A DNA stretch of 10,584 nucleotides, taken from contig CAZYQK010000109.1 of the NCBI GenBank assembly GCA_964650245.1, positions 1 to 10,584 on the forward strand, in the 5' to 3' direction. A program made the translations under genes and the position numbers. Positions 8,290 through 10,584 of this stretch are shown piece by piece. The DNA is from WS-2 sp964650245 (GTDB lineage: Bacteria; Eisenbacteria; RBG-16-71-46). A model generated the notes under the pieces. That model searched no databases and had not been told where the DNA came from. It saw only the letters and a program-made list of their open reading frames with translations. Positions within the stretch are counted from its first letter, which is position 1. The number at the start of each line of letters is the position of its first letter.

Positions 8290-8315
8290 ATGGGAGGTCG
8301 GCGGGTGCGGCCGCG

Positions 8316-8338
8316 GGCGGCGTGCGCCAGACGCCGCC
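8316..8338 (-). other. GC-rich hairpin in the leader of the subtilisin/PHP gene
   Basis: GGCGGCGT at 8316-8323 pairs perfectly with ACGCCGCC at 8331-8338 around a 7-base loop. It lies 41 bases upstream of the ATG at 8274. No T tract follows on either strand. It could be a leader structure of the downstream gene or part of the 3' end of the upstream transcript; the sequence does not decide. Confidence 0.4.
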
Positions 8339-8385
8339 TCGGAGCCGTTTCACCTACGTTGCATGAGAACCCGGCTGCGCGTGAG

Positions 8386-8431
8386 CCCGAGTTTACGCTC
8401 GGCCGGGAACACCCGCCAGTGTGAACTCGGG
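8386..8431. other. Inverted repeat with 11-bp arms, one arm belonging to a tandem repeat
   Basis: CCCGAGTTTAC (8386-8396) is the inverse of GTGAACTCGGG (8421-8431) with one mismatch, which is a U-G wobble in plus-strand RNA. The loop is 24 bases. The tandem duplication supplies a second identical right arm at 8437-8447, so two alternative stems are possible. No T tract follows on the minus strand, so a factor-independent terminator for the upstream genes is not supported. Confidence 0.45.
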
Positions 8432-8489
8432 AGAGTGTGAACTCGGGAGCGGGAGCACTGGAGCGGGAGCACTGGAGCGGGGCACGGAG
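8418..8489. repeat. Compound minisatellite: 16-base and 14-base tandem repeats
   Basis: AGTGTGAACTCGGGAG occurs twice, perfectly, at 8418-8433 and 8434-8449. It is followed directly by CGGGAGCACTGGAG twice, perfectly, at 8450-8463 and 8464-8477, and by a degenerate third copy (CGGGGCACGGAG) at 8478-8489. The array fills most of the spacer just past the TfoX-like stop codon. It has no spacers, so it is not a CRISPR array. Confidence 0.8.
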
Positions 8490-8499
8490 TCTTTCGCCG

Positions 8500-8844
8500 T
8501 CACTCGCGCCCACCCTGCCCCCTCGCCCGCACCGCCCGCTCCGCCCACCGCCTCAGCTCGCGCGGATCCTCGAGCACGTCGGCCGGAACCTCGTAGTAGC
8601 GGCCGAGGGTCTGCTTCGCGCTTGGGCGGAACGGCTTCATGCGGCGCGCGAGGTAGGCGGGCCGGGTCGTTTCGTCGGTGAGGAAGTAGAGCCGCCCCCG
8701 CCAGATGATCCCGAAGAACGCCGCGCCGCTATAGAGCCCGTGGCCGCCGAACATGGCGCGGGCCTCGACCCGGTCGAGGCCCGCAAGCTGGTCGAGGATG
8801 TAATCCTTGAACGACTCCCCCCCGCGCCGCCGGTCAGCGGCCAT
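8500..8844 (-). CDS. TfoX/Sxy family protein, N-terminal domain only
   Basis: A 114-residue cytoplasmic protein with no signal peptide or membrane segment. Residues ~10-100 match the TfoX N-terminal domain: FKDYILDQL, then RAMFGGHGLY at ~29-38, a short FFGIIWRGRLYFLTDE hairpin, KPFRP and the closing YYEVP-x-DVLED. The C-terminal TfoX domain found in long Sxy/TfoX competence regulators is absent, as in many small single-domain relatives of unknown function, so a role in competence should not be assumed. ATG 8844 is the first possible start after an in-frame stop at 8851-8853; GGTGA at 8851-8855 is a reasonable ribosome binding site. The gene begins 17 bases after the stop of the arylsulfotransferase-like gene, so co-transcription is likely. 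A small cytoplasmic protein among exported giants is odd company. Confidence 0.88.
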   Translation of the reverse strand: MAADRRRGGESFKDYILDQLAGLDRVEARAMFGGHGLYSGAAFFGIIWRGRLYFLTDETTRPAYLARRMKPFRPSAKQTLGRYYEVPADVLEDPRELRRWAERAVRARGQGGRE

Positions 8845-8861
8845 CCCACGTCACCACGCGC

Positions 8862-10584
8862 TCACCTGACGAACGCGACCTTGCCGGTCGCAAAGACGTC
8901 CCCCGCCTTCAGCCGGTAGAAGAACAGTCCGCTCGATTCGTCCTTCGGTGCCCAGCTCCGCTCGTGGTGCCCGGCCGGCATCGTGCCCATCACGACCGTG
9001 TCCACCCTGCGGCCGCTGACATCGTAGATCTCGAGCGTCACGTCGCAGCGGCGCGGCAGGTCGAAGCGGAGGGTCGTGGCGGTGACCGCCGGATTCGGGG
9101 CGCTCGGGTAGATCCAAAAGCGCTCCGGCGTGGCCCGCGCCGCGAGCGGGGCGGCGAACGGGCGAAGCGCGGCCCCCGTGCCCTTCAGTGCGACGTCGCG
9201 CGCGATCAGCTCGGTGGCACCGAGCGACTTCACGTAGATCGTGGCGGAGAATTCACCGGGGCCCCTCGGGCTGAACCTGATATCGAAAGTCGCGCTGCCC
9301 CCGGGGGGGATCGTGACCGGGTCGGAACGCCGCACCGCGAACACCACGGAATCGGTGCTGAAGAAATCGTTGATGATGACGTCCGTCTTCGAGGTGTTTC
9401 GCACCTCGAGCGGCAGCCATGTCGTGTCGCCCACGCCCGCCACGCCGAAGTCCAGCGAGGCCACCGTCGTGAAGCGCGTGGTGCTCCACGGGAATCGGAA
9501 CGCCCGATAGGTGAAGGTGTTCGAGGGGAGGCCCACCTCGTACGCCTTGGACCCATCCGGGTGGAGCTCGGTGAGCTTCGGGTTCTGCGGCGTCCCGCCC
9601 CATCCCAGCATGTTGCCGCCGCTCTCGAGCCGTTGAACGTTGCCCATGAAGGGCCCGTAGGTGTCGGGCGCGTTGCGGTACTCCCACACCAGGGTGGCCA
9701 CCTTGCGCTTCTGATCCACTTCGTACTCCAGGGCGCGGGAGTACTGCGGATTGAGGAAGTTCCCGTTGTCGAACAGCGTGATGTGGCCGTTCTTCAGAAC
9801 CCGAACATCGTGCAGGTGCGAGAACCCGCGCGTGTCGTTCACGAAGGTGAACTCGTTGTTCGCCGCGTTCAGCCCCATGCGCCAGATGATGTGACCGTCG
9901 CGCTTGCTGATCTTCGTGATCTCGTTCATGTGCCGGCATGAAATCAGCAGGTTGTTGTCCCGGTCGCGCTCGACGGAGTTGCCATGCACGTAGTCGACAC
10001 TGGCGCCCGTCAGGGTGGCGAGCGGCGACCTGGCGTCCGTGATGGCGAAGTAATCCCAGCTCCGCCACTGGAAGACGACCCGCCTCTTCTTGTCGATCTC
10101 CTGAATGATGAGCCCAATGACGGACGCATTGGGTCTGCCACCGGGTACGATCGAATCCATCCGGACGGGCTGCCGGTCGTAGCTCATCAGGAGCGCGTGT
10201 CCGTTAGGCAGAATCTGGATGTCGTGGAGGTCGGTGGGGTAGCCGTTGCCGGCGGAGAAGCTGTCGATGATGGCGAAGGAGCGATCCATCACGAAAAACT
10301 TCTGCCCGCCGTTGGCGGGCGTGGCGCCCCAGTAGTACGTGAGCAGCCCGTTGGGCTGCATCTTGAAATCGAATGAGCGAAGGGCCACGCGGCGGTAGAA
10401 GACCGGATTCCCCAGGTTGTCCAGGATGATCATGTGCCCGGCGTCGGAAGTTAGAGCGAACGGCGAAAGGAAAACGTACCCGGGACTCGGATCATCGGAC
10501 TTGAGCAGCGTCAACTGGGGATAGCCGGGCGGCACCGCGTTCGAATCGGGCGGTGGTGGTGGTGGTGGTGGTGGTGGTGGCGGG
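8862..10584 (-). CDS. Arylsulfotransferase-like exported protein with ASPM/Hydin-type domain and C-terminal sorting module, 5' end outside the window
   Basis: Partial gene. The frame stays open to the window edge through 12 proline codons followed by D-S-N-A-V, so the GTG at 10535 is probably not the start. Residues below count from that GTG. Residues ~10-350 resemble the aryl-sulfate sulfotransferase (ASST) propeller: LHDIQILPNGH at 103-113, HGNSVERD at 184-191 followed by NNLLISCRH and DGHIIW, then HLHDVRVLKNG at 240-250 with LFDNGN, and GNVQRLESGGN at 298-308. ASST enzymes move sulfate between phenols outside the cytoplasm through a sulfated His. His184 and His242 fit conserved positions, but I cannot place that catalytic His, so activity is uncertain. 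Residues ~355-455 look like an ASPM-SPD-2-Hydin-type Ig domain (LDFGVAGVG, IPPGGSATFDIRFSP). Residues ~473-557 are the sorting module (APNPAVTAT, VSGRRVD, AGHHERSW, GLFFYRL, final VAFVR). The missing N-terminus probably holds a signal peptide or lipobox before the Pro linker. Confidence 0.9.
   Translation of the reverse strand, partial: PPPPPPPPPPPPDSNAVPPGYPQLTLLKSDDPSPGYVFLSPFALTSDAGHMIILDNLGNPVFYRRVALRSFDFKMQPNGLLTYYWGATPANGGQKFFVMDRSFAIIDSFSAGNGYPTDLHDIQILPNGHALLMSYDRQPVRMDSIVPGGRPNASVIGLIIQEIDKKRRVVFQWRSWDYFAITDARSPLATLTGASVDYVHGNSVERDRDNNLLISCRHMNEITKISKRDGHIIWRMGLNAANNEFTFVNDTRGFSHLHDVRVLKNGHITLFDNGNFLNPQYSRALEYEVDQKRKVATLVWEYRNAPDTYGPFMGNVQRLESGGNMLGWGGTPQNPKLTELHPDGSKAYEVGLPSNTFTYRAFRFPWSTTRFTTVASLDFGVAGVGDTTWLPLEVRNTSKTDVIINDFFSTDSVVFAVRRSDPVTIPPGGSATFDIRFSPRGPGEFSATIYVKSLGATELIARDVALKGTGAALRPFAAPLAARATPERFWIYPSAPNPAVTATTLRFDLPRRCDVTLEIYDVSGRRVDTVVMGTMPAGHHERSWAPKDESSGLFFYRLKAGDVFATGKVAFVR
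10548..10583. repeat. Trinucleotide microsatellite encoding polyproline
   Basis: On the plus strand, nine perfect GGT units run from 10552 to 10578, with variant codons on either side. Read on the minus strand in the arylsulfotransferase-like frame, the stretch is 12 consecutive Pro codons (CCG, nine CCA, CCG, CCC). It probably encodes a stiff linker between the N-terminal export or anchor segment and the propeller. It runs almost to the window edge, so its full length is unknown. Confidence 0.85.

Noticed and set aside
8418..8489. Short repeats considered as a CRISPR array
   Set aside because: The units are directly adjacent without unique spacers, two different unit lengths are present, and no cas gene is nearby.
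8500..8844. Calling the TfoX-like gene a competence regulator
   Set aside because: Only the N-terminal domain is present, and many stand-alone copies have no known link to competence.
10533..10535. GTG as the start of the sulfotransferase-like gene
   Set aside because: The frame stays open upstream through a polyproline linker to the window edge, the protein needs an export signal, and no Shine-Dalgarno precedes this GTG.

Overview
The window is GC-rich, densely coding bacterial DNA. It carries three large exported proteins and one small cytoplasmic protein, with no RNA gene, transposase or CRISPR array visible. All three large proteins finish in the same kind of ~85-residue domain: an Asn-Pro motif near its start, a 'GR' turn after a beta strand, a W-[DN]-G-R-like strand (degenerate in the third), a G-x-[YF]-F-x-[RY] strand, and a final basic residue. 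This is the FlgD-like Ig / type IX-style C-terminal sorting module common in the FCB superphylum and abundant in lineages such as Candidatus Eisenbacteria. That feature, the high GC and the mosaic of Calx-beta, SprB-like, InlB-like, CARDB and ASPM/Hydin-type modules suggest an uncultured FCB-related bacterium. The taxon is inferred, not shown.

Layout. A plus-strand gene (91-3633) encodes a ~1180-residue secreted multi-domain protein: propeller-like N-terminal region, Calx-beta, three tandem 76-residue InlB-like repeats with paired cysteines, a SprB-like repeat, a fourth diverged repeat and the C-terminal module. It meets a minus-strand gene (3673-8274) tail to tail across 39 bases that hold a long GC-rich hairpin, probably a shared terminator. 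The minus-strand gene encodes a 1533-residue secreted protein with an unusual order: subtilisin-like domain, two CARDB-like domains, an unassigned beta-rich region, a PHP/CehA-McbA-like metallohydrolase domain with its metal ligands present, an fn3-like domain and the C-terminal module. Its subtilisin-like domain keeps Asp/His/Ser, but the oxyanion-hole Asn is replaced by Ser and there is no room for a propeptide.

Upstream of it is a 225-base spacer (8275-8499) with short perfect tandem repeats and two hairpins. Next come a small TfoX/Sxy N-domain gene (8500-8844) and, 17 bases further upstream, an arylsulfotransferase-like exported protein (8862 to the window edge), also on the minus strand. 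The last gene is cut by the window end inside an in-frame polyproline linker encoded by a GGT/CCA microsatellite, so its N-terminus and signal sequence lie outside.

How the genes relate. The arylsulfotransferase-like and TfoX-like genes look like one transcript. The three big proteins probably share an export and surface-attachment route, judged by their C-termini. Nothing in the sequence shows that they act in one pathway. The best candidate for something undescribed is the subtilisin-like/PHP fusion protein.
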